From contig NZ_BMDP01000001.1 in assembly GCF_014635845.1 (NCBI RefSeq), positions 1-64,000 on the forward strand: DNA of 64,000 nucleotides, written 5' to 3'. Source of the stretch: Oxalicibacterium solurbis (GTDB lineage Bacteria; Pseudomonadota; Gammaproteobacteria; Burkholderiales; Burkholderiaceae_D). The notes under the pieces were generated by a model, which had not been told where the DNA came from, searched no databases, and saw only the letters and a program-made list of their open reading frames with translations. The translations under genes were made by a program, and so were the position numbers. Numbering within the stretch: the first letter of the stretch is position 1; each line of letters begins with the position of its first letter. Positions 35,392 through 44,667 of this stretch are shown here, one piece after another.

Positions 35392-38280
35392 TCAGGGCTT
35401 GCTCGCGTTCATCTTGCGGTTCATGTAGCGCCACGCGACGAAGCCGAGCATCAGCGCGAACAGGCCGATGAACGGCCAGTTGCCTCGCGAGATTTGCTCC
35501 AGATACGGATCGCAGGAGAGCAGCGGCATGCCAAGCGCGAACGGGGGGACGACGGCGGCCAGCAGGTACAGCAGGTAGCGGCGCTCGATTGCCGCGCGAC
35601 AACGGCAATTCCATAGATACAATCCACCGATCAGCAAGGCGATGCCGAAGGACACATTCCATGCGGTACGGAACAGCCATCGATTCGGACAGACGATGCG
35701 ACAGACCAGCAGATCGGGATCGCCCCCCGGTTTCAGGTAATGCTGCAGCAAGGTTTGATCGACGCTGTTCGTCGGCGCAGCCGCATCGGCCGCCGCCGTC
35801 GCATTCCGGTAGGACAATGGCCACAGGCCGATGCCGCCGAAGTTGTCCTTCAAATAGATCACGTCGTCCTCTAACTGCTGCCAGCTACGGCCGTCGAATT
35901 CGATGACGGGCACGATCTGGCGCAGTAGTTTTTCGCGGGCTGCACCATGCAGCGCGTTCTCGATATCGAGCCGCAGCTGCTTTTTCGATTCGGAAGTCGG
36001 CTCTTCCAGAAAGACAAGAAAATGCGGTCTCGAACGTATCTGCGCGGTGCTCCATGACCACCCTTCCGGTTCGGTGCCGGCGATCCTGTCGATCAGGCTG
36101 ACCAGGTGTTCCGGCGTATAAATGCCTTTGCCTGCAAGCATCGCCGAGCGCGGCAGCAGCAGATTGATGCCATGTGATTGCTGCTTGCTGCCCAGTTTCG
36201 ACAACAGGCGATCGATGAACTGTTCGAACAGCGTGACGGATTGCGTATCGGTCGGATAGTTGTCGAAGTACAGTGTGACGCCGTCGCCCTGCACGGGAGC
36301 GGTGGCGCCGAGCGACAGATAGGGAATGATGCGCGAGACGGGATCGGTCAGACGCGTGTTGAGAAAGCTGGCGACGTTGTCGGCCAGGGCATCGAATCCC
36401 CGTCGACGTTCCGCTTCGCCGAGGCTGGCCCAGACGTTCCAGTCGTGCTTGTAGAGAACCCAGTCGACCCGCGTGCGATGTTTGTGCGCCGCAGCGACGA
36501 ACTGCGTATCGAGCATGCCGTCCGCACGTTCGCCGTCCGGGCGCTCGTTCAGATGAACCAGATTGCCGCGTTCATCGAACGACAGGCCGACATAGCCGGC
36601 GCGCGACAGCAGGCTGAAATCGAGCTGCTGCTTGCCGCCGGCCAGCCAGAACGGATAAAAACCGTAGACAGTGCCGGCCAGTTCGTCGAGCACGCAGCCG
36701 CAATTGCCGCCATTCCAGTCGACAGGCACGGCCGGGTCGAACAGCGGCGTCTTGCGTGCCTGCGATTCGATTGACGGCTGATACATCGCATCGACCTTGT
36801 CGACCGCGGCCGCCGCTTCTTTCAGTTGTGCGTCCGAACATGGCGTCGTCAACGTGCGGTACTTGTCCAGCGTCGCGTACAGGTCCGACGGCAGAGTGTC
36901 CTTGAGCCCGGCAAAGGTCTCCGCCGGCAGCGCATGATCCGGCAACTGCGTCCGCTGGTAATCGGAACGGTTCAGCGGACAGACACCGATGCCGTCGCCA
37001 AGCGTCGCGCGTACTGCCTTGTCAAACAGATCCTGGCGCGGGTAATCGATGCCTTGCAGATTCTGCAGCATCGTGATGACCGGGGCCGGCAGCGTCGTCA
37101 TGCGCGGATCGGCCTGTACCTGTTGCAGCACATCGCCTGTGATTGCATAGCTGAACTGGCCGGGTGCATCCGGATCTTCGATGCGAGCATATTGTTCGAC
37201 GACGGGCAGCAGCCATTGATCCTGCCCGGGAGCGCTCTCCTTCAACGCATCGCGCACCGCGTTCGACAGCAATTGCCGGTTGACGTAGGTTTCTTCCTGC
37301 AGCACCGCGAGTTCGGCGACAGCCTTTCCTTTCGCCGCCAGCGTCTTCAGGTCGGCTTCGTCCAGCCGGTAGGTGTGGATGACCCAGTTGCGCCAGCTTT
37401 CCGTCAGGTTTGCACGGCCTGTCGGCGCACCGTCGGTGCGATACATGTTCAGCAGCGCGATCACCTGCTGTGCCGAACCGGACAGGCGCATCCGATACAG
37501 CTCGCTGCGCAACGGCTGCGGCTTGCGGTCGATCCAGCGCGCGAGGTCGTCGCTCAGCAGCGTCGATTTCCAGTCGGGATAGACCTTGGCAATCGCGGCG
37601 AAGTGCACTAGCGCTTCGATGGTGTCGTCGGACAGTTGCCCGCGCGGCGCCTCGATGCGGAAATCCTTCAGAAAGCGGTTGAGCCACGACAACGTGATCG
37701 GCCCGACGATGGAATCCGATAGCGGATTGCCGTTCCAGTCGTATTCCTTCATGAACTCCGGCTGGCCCTTGTAGATTTCGAACAGCGCCTGCTGGATACG
37801 GCGCTGGTTGGCGGCGCTCAGGCGGTTGAAGTCTTCCACCGTCAGCGGCTGCGAGGTGCGTGCCGGCAAGCGGCTGTGTGCGGTGCGCGTAGCAGCCTGT
37901 GCTGCCGGTTGCGTAGCTGCTGGCTGTGCAGACGCAGGTGACGATATCGATGCTGATGTCGATGCCGGTTCTTGCGGTGACGTTGCCTGCGATGCCGCCT
38001 TCGTTTCCGGGGTTTTAATCTCGGGCTTGTCCGTTGCGACGGCAGCAGCGGTTCCGGCATCTGCCTTTGCTTCCGATGGCACTTGTACTTTTTCCGGTTC
38101 AGCCGGTTCGCTGGCAGCGGCAGGCGTATCGTCCTTTACTTTTTCAGCAGACGCCTTCGTCGTTGCCGGCACGGAAGGTGCCTGTTTTCCGGCGACCGGT
38201 TCGCCATTCGCATGCAGCGCAACCAGCAGCATCATGCCAGCCAGCGCTATTGAACATCCCCGTCGTCTTGCGACCTGCAT
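35392..38280 (-). CDS. large membrane-anchored protein with PG-binding-like and GH18-like regions, eCIS-associated
   Basis: A 962-residue protein exported by a signal (1-26). A Pro/Ala/Ser/Thr-rich linker spans about 28-145. A peptidoglycan-binding-like unit follows (about 147-230: NPLSDSIVGPITLSWLNRF). Region 536-825 reads like a glycoside hydrolase 18 barrel: VYGFYPFWLAGG (strand 1), GDGVTLYFDNYP (665-676, where GH18 enzymes have DGxDxDxE), and NFGGIGLWPLSY (813-824, like the GG-x-x-x-W end strand). The catalytic acid/base Glu appears replaced, so it may be a binding pseudoenzyme. Three membrane helices end the protein (about 874-892, 902-922, 935-951). The start ATG overlaps the ATPase stop (TAATG). 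It could anchor or release the particle at the wall. Fold reading is mine and unverified. Confidence 0.7.
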   Translation of the reverse strand: MQVARRRGCSIALAGMMLLVALHANGEPVAGKQAPSVPATTKASAEKVKDDTPAAASEPAEPEKVQVPSEAKADAGTAAAVATDKPEIKTPETKAASQATSPQEPASTSASISSPASAQPAATQPAAQAATRTAHSRLPARTSQPLTVEDFNRLSAANQRRIQQALFEIYKGQPEFMKEYDWNGNPLSDSIVGPITLSWLNRFLKDFRIEAPRGQLSDDTIEALVHFAAIAKVYPDWKSTLLSDDLARWIDRKPQPLRSELYRMRLSGSAQQVIALLNMYRTDGAPTGRANLTESWRNWVIHTYRLDEADLKTLAAKGKAVAELAVLQEETYVNRQLLSNAVRDALKESAPGQDQWLLPVVEQYARIEDPDAPGQFSYAITGDVLQQVQADPRMTTLPAPVITMLQNLQGIDYPRQDLFDKAVRATLGDGIGVCPLNRSDYQRTQLPDHALPAETFAGLKDTLPSDLYATLDKYRTLTTPCSDAQLKEAAAAVDKVDAMYQPSIESQARKTPLFDPAVPVDWNGGNCGCVLDELAGTVYGFYPFWLAGGKQQLDFSLLSRAGYVGLSFDERGNLVHLNERPDGERADGMLDTQFVAAAHKHRTRVDWVLYKHDWNVWASLGEAERRRGFDALADNVASFLNTRLTDPVSRIIPYLSLGATAPVQGDGVTLYFDNYPTDTQSVTLFEQFIDRLLSKLGSKQQSHGINLLLPRSAMLAGKGIYTPEHLVSLIDRIAGTEPEGWSWSTAQIRSRPHFLVFLEEPTSESKKQLRLDIENALHGAAREKLLRQIVPVIEFDGRSWQQLEDDVIYLKDNFGGIGLWPLSYRNATAAADAAAPTNSVDQTLLQHYLKPGGDPDLLVCRIVCPNRWLFRTAWNVSFGIALLIGGLYLWNCRCRAAIERRYLLYLLAAVVPPFALGMPLLSCDPYLEQISRGNWPFIGLFALMLGFVAWRYMNRKMNASKP

Positions 38281-39662
38281 TACAGCATCCTCCCCTCTTT
38301 GACGAGTTCCCGGCCGATGCCCTGTATCAGGTCGGCCTGGGTGATCGTGTCGCGTTTTTCCCGGATGGCGCGGATCGCGGCATAGCGCGCGACGTTGGTC
38401 AGCGCGCCGCCGGACAGTTCGTGTTCATCGGCCAGCCGTGCCAGATCGACGTCGGCCGCCAGCCGGCGACTGTCCGGAAACAGGCCCTGCCATAGCCGCA
38501 GCCGCTGCACCGCGTCCGGCATCGGGAAATAGATCGATGCCTGGAAACGCCGCGCGAAGGCGTCGTCGATGTTCGCCTTCAGGTTGGTCGCCAGAATCAC
38601 CAGCCCTGGAAAATCCTCGACGCGTTGCAGCAGATAGGAAATCTCCTGGTTCGCATGGCGATCGTTGGAATTGCCGGCCTGCGTGCGCTTGCCGAACAAC
38701 GCATCGGCTTCGTCGAAGAACAGGATCCAGTTCTTGTTCTGGGCCTGATCGAATACGCTGGCCATGTTCTTTTCCGTCTCGCCGATGTATTTGGAAACGA
38801 TCATCGACAGATCGATGCGATAGACATCGACACCGGCTGCCGCGCCGATCAACGTCGCCGTCAGCGTCTTGCCGGTGCCGGGCGGACCATGGAACAGGCA
38901 GCGATAGCCGGGCTTTACGCTGCGCTCCAATCCCCAGTCCTGCATCAGCGCACCGGTGTGCTTCAGCCAGACGCCGATGTTGTCGATCTCGTCCATCACT
39001 TCCGGATGCAGCACCAGATCGCTCCAATTCAACTTGCTGACAATGCGCTTGGCCGGAAAATCGCTGCTGAAATCCGGCTTGTGGAAATGCCCGGTCGTGA
39101 AACGGTTCAGATATTCGCTCGTGACGGTCAGCGCGGCACTGAAGAACGGTTCGTCAGGCTGGCGGTTGCTGATCCTGCAAATGCCGGCCTTGATCAGCGG
39201 ATGATCGTCCTCGAACAGGCGCATGACGGCGAAGCGGTGCGCCAGATCGTTGCCGGCCAGCAGAAAGGCCGCCGTCTCGCAAGTCGGCAGATGGCCGCCG
39301 TGCGTTTTGCCGGTCCAGCCGCCGAACTCGGTGAAGTTGCGACCGATGCCGCTATTTTTCGTGAACAGCGGATCGAGTACCTGCGGACGGATGTGCGGCA
39401 TCATCGCCAGCATCAGCACGAGGCGCGCATTGAAATCGGTTTCCAGTTCGTGCTCGCGCAACACGCGCGCGTATTCCGAATCGACAGAATCGCCCTGCTG
39501 CAGATCGGGCGCCGGGATGTCGCGGATATCGATCAGTTCGACATCCTTCGCCTCGAAATGCAGGTTGAAGCGCGCATCCATCACACGGGAAAACCAGGCG
39601 ATTTCCCGTTCCAGTACGCGCGCGTTGTTGTCGGCCATATGCATGTTGTGTTTGTTCTCCAT
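38280..39662 (-). CDS. eCIS AAA+ ATPase (Afp15-like)
   Basis: A 460-residue AAA+ ATPase, a conserved member of Afp/PVC-type loci. Walker A is GPPGTGKT (259-266), Walker B ILFFDEADALFG (313-324), and the C-terminal lid has FARRFQASIYFP with the arginine finger. The N-terminal 200 residues form a separate helical domain typical of this ATPase. Afp15/Pvc15 is thought to help assemble the particle or load cargo. It starts 7 bp after the tape measure stop and overlaps the membrane protein start by one base. Confidence 0.92.
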   Translation of the reverse strand: MENKHNMHMADNNARVLEREIAWFSRVMDARFNLHFEAKDVELIDIRDIPAPDLQQGDSVDSEYARVLREHELETDFNARLVLMLAMMPHIRPQVLDPLFTKNSGIGRNFTEFGGWTGKTHGGHLPTCETAAFLLAGNDLAHRFAVMRLFEDDHPLIKAGICRISNRQPDEPFFSAALTVTSEYLNRFTTGHFHKPDFSSDFPAKRIVSKLNWSDLVLHPEVMDEIDNIGVWLKHTGALMQDWGLERSVKPGYRCLFHGPPGTGKTLTATLIGAAAGVDVYRIDLSMIVSKYIGETEKNMASVFDQAQNKNWILFFDEADALFGKRTQAGNSNDRHANQEISYLLQRVEDFPGLVILATNLKANIDDAFARRFQASIYFPMPDAVQRLRLWQGLFPDSRRLAADVDLARLADEHELSGGALTNVARYAAIRAIREKRDTITQADLIQGIGRELVKEGRML

Positions 39663-39669
39663 TGCTCGA

Positions 39670-42600
39670 TCAGCGCCAGTCCACGCGCAACAGGGTCGGC
39701 ATCCAGCTGTGCCGGATCATCGAAAAGCTCCACGGCAGCCGGTCGAGCAGCATGTCGTAGGCGCGCCGTTCTACCTGCAGGTGCCAGCCGTCTTCCTGTC
39801 GCCGCAGCCAGCCGGTGCGCTGCAGGAAGGACACGCGCAAACCGTCGATCGACGTGCTGCCCAGCGCGCCCCAGTTGGCTATCAATCCTGTCAACAGCGA
39901 TTCGACGGTTTCCCGTTCGTGATCGGTGATGTCGATTCCGGCAGCGATCGGCGTGCCGGTTTTCACGCCGCACAGCAGCTTGTTCAATACCAACTGGTAT
40001 TCCGGCGTCGCGGTGCGCTCATCGACCATGAACTGCAGTAGATGCACGGCACGTTCCGCCGCCTTGGGATCGACGAATCTGCCTTGCTCCGTCAGCTTCA
40101 GCAGCGAGAACAGATGCGGGATATACGGCGCGGCCAGCACCATGCCGGCGTTGGGGATGTGGATTTCCTGTTCGGGGCGGTTGCGTCGGTCGTCTTCCGT
40201 TTCCTGCGTATCGTCGCTGGAAGCAGTTCGGGTGCGTCGGGCTTTCGTGCCGCCGCTTGCCAATGGCGATGCGGCATCAGAGGCAAAAGAGAATGGCGCG
40301 GAAGCTGAGGCGGTCGTTTGCCGGCGGCTGTTTTCATCAATGCCGGCAACATTGGTGCGGGGTGAAGGAATGGCCGGCATCGGTTGGCGGATGGCTGCAA
40401 GCAGCGCGTCGGCATGCGCCGAGCCGGTTGCTTCGATCAGATGTCGTGCCAGATCGGAGGCATATTCGCTGTCGTCGCTATTGCCTTTTCCTGTCGCTGC
40501 ACGATGCAGAAGATGCTGCCATTTTGCCGTGCGTAACCGAGATGAAGATAACGCGCCATCGATAGCAAAGAGTGAATCCTCTACCCAGTCTGCACGGAAT
40601 CGTTTCGACGCATGCCTCACATCGATAGCCGCCAGGGTCTCGGCCAGCAATGCCTCCGGCACCGCGATGGCAAACACGCCGGCCATGCGCATGTCCTGCA
40701 AGGCTGCGCGCAGTGCTGCTCGCGCCGCCGGTGCATGATCGGACAAGCCGGTACGCAGCCAGTGATGCAAGGATCGCTGGGCATCGATATCGTTTTCCGT
40801 GGCAGCCAACAGCGCAGGTAACGTAGTAGCTTGCCACGCCGGTGCTTCCTTCTGTTCGCGCTGCACATCGTTCCGTGCTTCAGCAGGTGGCATGGAAGAT
40901 TGCGGCTCGCTGGAATGCGTATGAGCAGTGTGCCCTTGCAGCATGTTCAGCAAGGCGAGACGACAGGATTCGTTATTTCTTGTTGCCACCCCGGCCTTGT
41001 TGTCCAGCGTGGCTAGCATGGACTCAGTCTCTGAAGCGGAAAAGCGGTTTCGCATCCATGCGATCAACAGGCTGCGCCATATTTCGCGCGTGAAGATTTT
41101 TCCTGGGGCCGGCAGTTTTTCCGTCCGTAAGGCATCCCAGATCGTCTGCATGGCTTCGGGAAATCTGGTGGCTGTTTCCAGTATCAGTTTTTGTAGCGCT
41201 TCAGTCTCTTCGTCGTCCGATACAGCCAGTGTCTGGTACAGGCGCGACGGCTGCGACGCGTTGTGATTGTGCGTCGCCTGCTGGATACGTTCTTTCCCAT
41301 CGGACACCAATGTCCCATGCCGGCTTTCTGCAGATGGATTGCCGGCGTCCATATCGACAGGTCCCGGTTGGGACTTTCTCTCTGCGTCACCGGTTTTCGT
41401 TGCTTTCACTTCCACCGTTGCCACGCCTTCGTCGTTAGCCATGTTGGCTGAAACGCGCGCTTTCTGAGAGGCCAATGCATCGAGATCAACCGCTTCCCCA
41501 CGCAGCAAGGCCGCCAGCACGCCACGGTAATAGGCGGAACGATCGACCGCATGTCTGGCATGCGAGGCGATCGCATCCAGGAATGCCGTCTGCATGTCGG
41601 TCAACGTCGTGCCGCCATCGGCAATCGCCTGCGGCAGCAGCACGGCATACAGACTTTCGTCATAGGCGAGTCGATCCACGGATGGCGGCTCCGAACGCAG
41701 AGCGCGTATCAACTGGCGCAACAGCAAGGGAAAATCCACCTGCAGGATGCCGGCATCGTCCACAGCTTGCGGTGTCAGCGCCACGTTGCCGAGCAAGGCA
41801 TCGTGCAATTGCCGGGTTCGCCGATAAGCCTGTTCCAGTGTCGCGTTCTCCGACGTATTGTTCTGTTCCACCGACGCGATGGCGTCCTGCAGGATGGCAT
41901 CGGTTCGCTGCTTCAGTGCGTTCGCATAGGTCGTTGCATCGAAGGTCTGCGTCGCCATTGGCAATTGCTGCCATGTCGCTTCCCAGAGCGATTTCCGTGC
42001 CGCTGTGCCTTCTGTTTCAGTCAAGACATGCAGGCGCTTCTGCTGTTCGGAAAGCAGCGCCAAGGCACGCGGTTCCAGTAGCATCAACAGATCAGTCAGC
42101 ATGGTTTCCGGGAAGCCGCGTACCAGGCGTTCGAGAACGCCAGCCATCTGCATGTAATGGCGGACAGCCTGTGCGATCAATTCAGGCTGCTGTTGCAACA
42201 GCCTGCGCCAGTCAGTTTGCAGGCCTGCGGCATCGCCAGTGAGCAGAGCCTTGGCGAGACGATGGCGCAGATTGGTTTCGGTTTCGACGGAAGCGGAACT
42301 GTCGGGAGCATGCTCGATGGCATCGGCGGAAATGCGTTCCTCGGACTGCCACGCATCTGCAATCTGCATCATGGAATCGACAATGACGGCGATGTCCGGC
42401 GATTCATGCTGATCGTCGGCATCGGCAAGTGCATCGGGTGCGTTCAACGGTTCTGCAGGCTGATTTGGTATTGCCCCTGCAGCATCGCTCTGCTGTCGTC
42501 TGTTGTCAGGGAGATGCATTTTCTGACGTTCTTCGTTCTGCAATGACGTATTGCGCGATGCGATTTCAGCGGTTTTACTTTGCGGGGACTGAACTGCAAA

Positions 42601-44667
42601 ATGAGAGCGATCGTTCAGTTCGACAAGCGGTTCGTCTATGTCATGCCCCATGCCTCGGCCAGTTTTAGGATAAGTGATATCTGCTTGCATGGCTGCTGCA
42701 TTGCGTTCGCTGAACAAATCGACACTGGATTGGAGAGACTCATTTTTCCTCGCATCCGATAGCTGCATGGACCGATCTGCAGCCTCGTTCGTTGCATTAC
42801 GGGATAGAGGCGGCACATGATTCTGATGTGACGATGAACGTTTGTCGGGCTGCGATATTCCTTTCGATTCCGAAGCGGTGTTTGCATTTGCATCAGATCG
42901 GAACGATTGATCGTTTTCGATACCGGAAACGGCATCATCATTTCCATTGCGGGAAATTTCTGTCGTCTGCATTTCGCGTTCCAGTAAAACAGCCAATGCA
43001 AGCCGCCAGTATTCATGTTCCAGCACATCTTCAGCGTTTGCGTTTGCTTCCGCTTCTCCCTCTTCTTTTTTCTCTCCTGCAACGGTCCTTCCATCCATCG
43101 TGCCGATTGGCTGCATGGCAGCAGGCGCAATCGAATCCTTCTGCTCCCTGTCAGAAGACGTACCGGCTGACGTTGCCGATGCTTCTCTGGCAATTCGACC
43201 GAATAGCACTTCCTGCAAGACGCCTGATGCCGCCACCGGCAAGCGGGACATCTTCTCGCCGATCTCCCGCGACAGGGATTCTGCGTTGAGAACTGGATGA
43301 ACGATGTCTCTGTTCATCGCGTCGCTAGAACTCGCCGGTTGCCGCAATCGATTCGCCATCATCTTCACGTCCTGTCGAGCATGGCGGATCGCCGCGAACA
43401 ATGGAGCCGACGTCTTCAATGCATCCAGCACAGCCACGAATAGCGAAGCGATCAATCGTCGTTCAAGTATTCCGGACCATTCATCCGCATCCGGATCAAT
43501 GGTCCGTTCTGTCACGGATACGCCCATGCGCATATCGGGTCGCATGTTCGACACGGCTTTGTACAGGGCGCGCAGGAAATGTCCGGCTTGCGGTTGCAGC
43601 ACGCCGATCAGTTTGGCGAGCAAGGATGCAGGCAAGTTCTCTGCCATCTTTTCCGCTATCCCATGCCTGCCTGCAACGGCATGCAAGGCCGAGCGGATCG
43701 CATCGCCCTCGCCCTTCTCCAGCAGACGGGAAAGCGTCGCGGCATCGCCTGCCATGCATGCCTGTAACAATTGGCGATGCAAGATGTCGGCATTTGCCGT
43801 TGCCCTGTCGTCATGCGGCGATGCCGGAGCAGTTTGTTGCGGCATATCGCTTGTCGATGCCTGTGCCGCAACATCTGTCGCAATCTCTGCCGCAATGCCT
43901 TCCCGTTTTTCCGTGACAACCGCAATACCGACAGGCTCGGCTTCAATCCGGGCCGCAGCCATCAATGCATTTTGTACATCCCGCCCATCCAGCAGCGCAT
44001 CGATAGCCGCGCGCCAAAGCTGGAGGCGAAGCGCTTCTTTCGGTATCGGCGGCAGCGGCTTGCCGGGACGGCTCAACCTTCGATCAATTAGCGTGGCGAC
44101 ATCGACCTCCGGCTGCAAAATGTTCGCAAACCGCTGCAGCGACGACACCGGAAACTGCGCGACTAGCCGTGCAACGGCCTGCATTCTCTTCGCGGATAGC
44201 CGCAGCAAGGCATGCAATCCGGCCGGATTCGCATCCAGTACCTGATCCAGCAGGCGCTGATGGCTGCCGGCATCGGCAATGTCTTCCTGCACCGTCAGCA
44301 CGCCGTTGGTCAGGAAATCCGCCAGCCGTTCGATCGCGCGGCGCGCATGCGGTACCAGCGCGACCTCTCCCTTCTCGCCGCTGGCAAGCTGCGCCTGCCG
44401 ATGCTGCAGCAGGTCCGCCAGCTGGCGTTCGACGCGCCGCGTCATTTCCTCCTGAAAATCGTCGAGCGGAATATCGCCCAGATCGAGTTCGACTTGCGGC
44501 AGCACCAGCACACCGTCGCGATGGCTGTGCCTGTCCAGCACGGATGCGATGGCCGGCAGCAGTCTTGCCGACAGGTAGGAACGCCATTCGTCGTCGCGCG
44601 GACCAGCATCCGCGTCGAACGCGATATCGAGCACCATGTCGTCGATCACGTGGCTGGCCATGTTCAT
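39670..44667 (-). CDS. eCIS tape measure protein (CIS_TMP family, Afp14-like), very long
   Basis: A 1665-residue protein. The N-terminus (HVIDDMVLDIAFDADAG, then VLPQVELDLGDI) and the C-terminus (GMVLAAPYIPHLFSLLKL, KLLCGVKTGTPI, LRVSFLQRTGWL, LDRLPWSFSMIRHSWMP) match the contractile-injection-system tape measure family, whose length sets the tube length. Between them are at least three helical repeats, each ending in a similar block (ANILQPEVD, IGVLQPQAG, LMLLEPRAL), and a long Ser/Asn/Gln/Glu-rich stretch (about 550-760) likely disordered. The start is the ATG at 44667, which overlaps the upstream stop (ATGA). The size suggests a long particle. No membrane segments were seen. Confidence 0.88.
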   Translation of the reverse strand: MNMASHVIDDMVLDIAFDADAGPRDDEWRSYLSARLLPAIASVLDRHSHRDGVLVLPQVELDLGDIPLDDFQEEMTRRVERQLADLLQHRQAQLASGEKGEVALVPHARRAIERLADFLTNGVLTVQEDIADAGSHQRLLDQVLDANPAGLHALLRLSAKRMQAVARLVAQFPVSSLQRFANILQPEVDVATLIDRRLSRPGKPLPPIPKEALRLQLWRAAIDALLDGRDVQNALMAAARIEAEPVGIAVVTEKREGIAAEIATDVAAQASTSDMPQQTAPASPHDDRATANADILHRQLLQACMAGDAATLSRLLEKGEGDAIRSALHAVAGRHGIAEKMAENLPASLLAKLIGVLQPQAGHFLRALYKAVSNMRPDMRMGVSVTERTIDPDADEWSGILERRLIASLFVAVLDALKTSAPLFAAIRHARQDVKMMANRLRQPASSSDAMNRDIVHPVLNAESLSREIGEKMSRLPVAASGVLQEVLFGRIAREASATSAGTSSDREQKDSIAPAAMQPIGTMDGRTVAGEKKEEGEAEANANAEDVLEHEYWRLALAVLLEREMQTTEISRNGNDDAVSGIENDQSFRSDANANTASESKGISQPDKRSSSHQNHVPPLSRNATNEAADRSMQLSDARKNESLQSSVDLFSERNAAAMQADITYPKTGRGMGHDIDEPLVELNDRSHFAVQSPQSKTAEIASRNTSLQNEERQKMHLPDNRRQQSDAAGAIPNQPAEPLNAPDALADADDQHESPDIAVIVDSMMQIADAWQSEERISADAIEHAPDSSASVETETNLRHRLAKALLTGDAAGLQTDWRRLLQQQPELIAQAVRHYMQMAGVLERLVRGFPETMLTDLLMLLEPRALALLSEQQKRLHVLTETEGTAARKSLWEATWQQLPMATQTFDATTYANALKQRTDAILQDAIASVEQNNTSENATLEQAYRRTRQLHDALLGNVALTPQAVDDAGILQVDFPLLLRQLIRALRSEPPSVDRLAYDESLYAVLLPQAIADGGTTLTDMQTAFLDAIASHARHAVDRSAYYRGVLAALLRGEAVDLDALASQKARVSANMANDEGVATVEVKATKTGDAERKSQPGPVDMDAGNPSAESRHGTLVSDGKERIQQATHNHNASQPSRLYQTLAVSDDEETEALQKLILETATRFPEAMQTIWDALRTEKLPAPGKIFTREIWRSLLIAWMRNRFSASETESMLATLDNKAGVATRNNESCRLALLNMLQGHTAHTHSSEPQSSMPPAEARNDVQREQKEAPAWQATTLPALLAATENDIDAQRSLHHWLRTGLSDHAPAARAALRAALQDMRMAGVFAIAVPEALLAETLAAIDVRHASKRFRADWVEDSLFAIDGALSSSRLRTAKWQHLLHRAATGKGNSDDSEYASDLARHLIEATGSAHADALLAAIRQPMPAIPSPRTNVAGIDENSRRQTTASASAPFSFASDAASPLASGGTKARRTRTASSDDTQETEDDRRNRPEQEIHIPNAGMVLAAPYIPHLFSLLKLTEQGRFVDPKAAERAVHLLQFMVDERTATPEYQLVLNKLLCGVKTGTPIAAGIDITDHERETVESLLTGLIANWGALGSTSIDGLRVSFLQRTGWLRRQEDGWHLQVERRAYDMLLDRLPWSFSMIRHSWMPTLLRVDWR

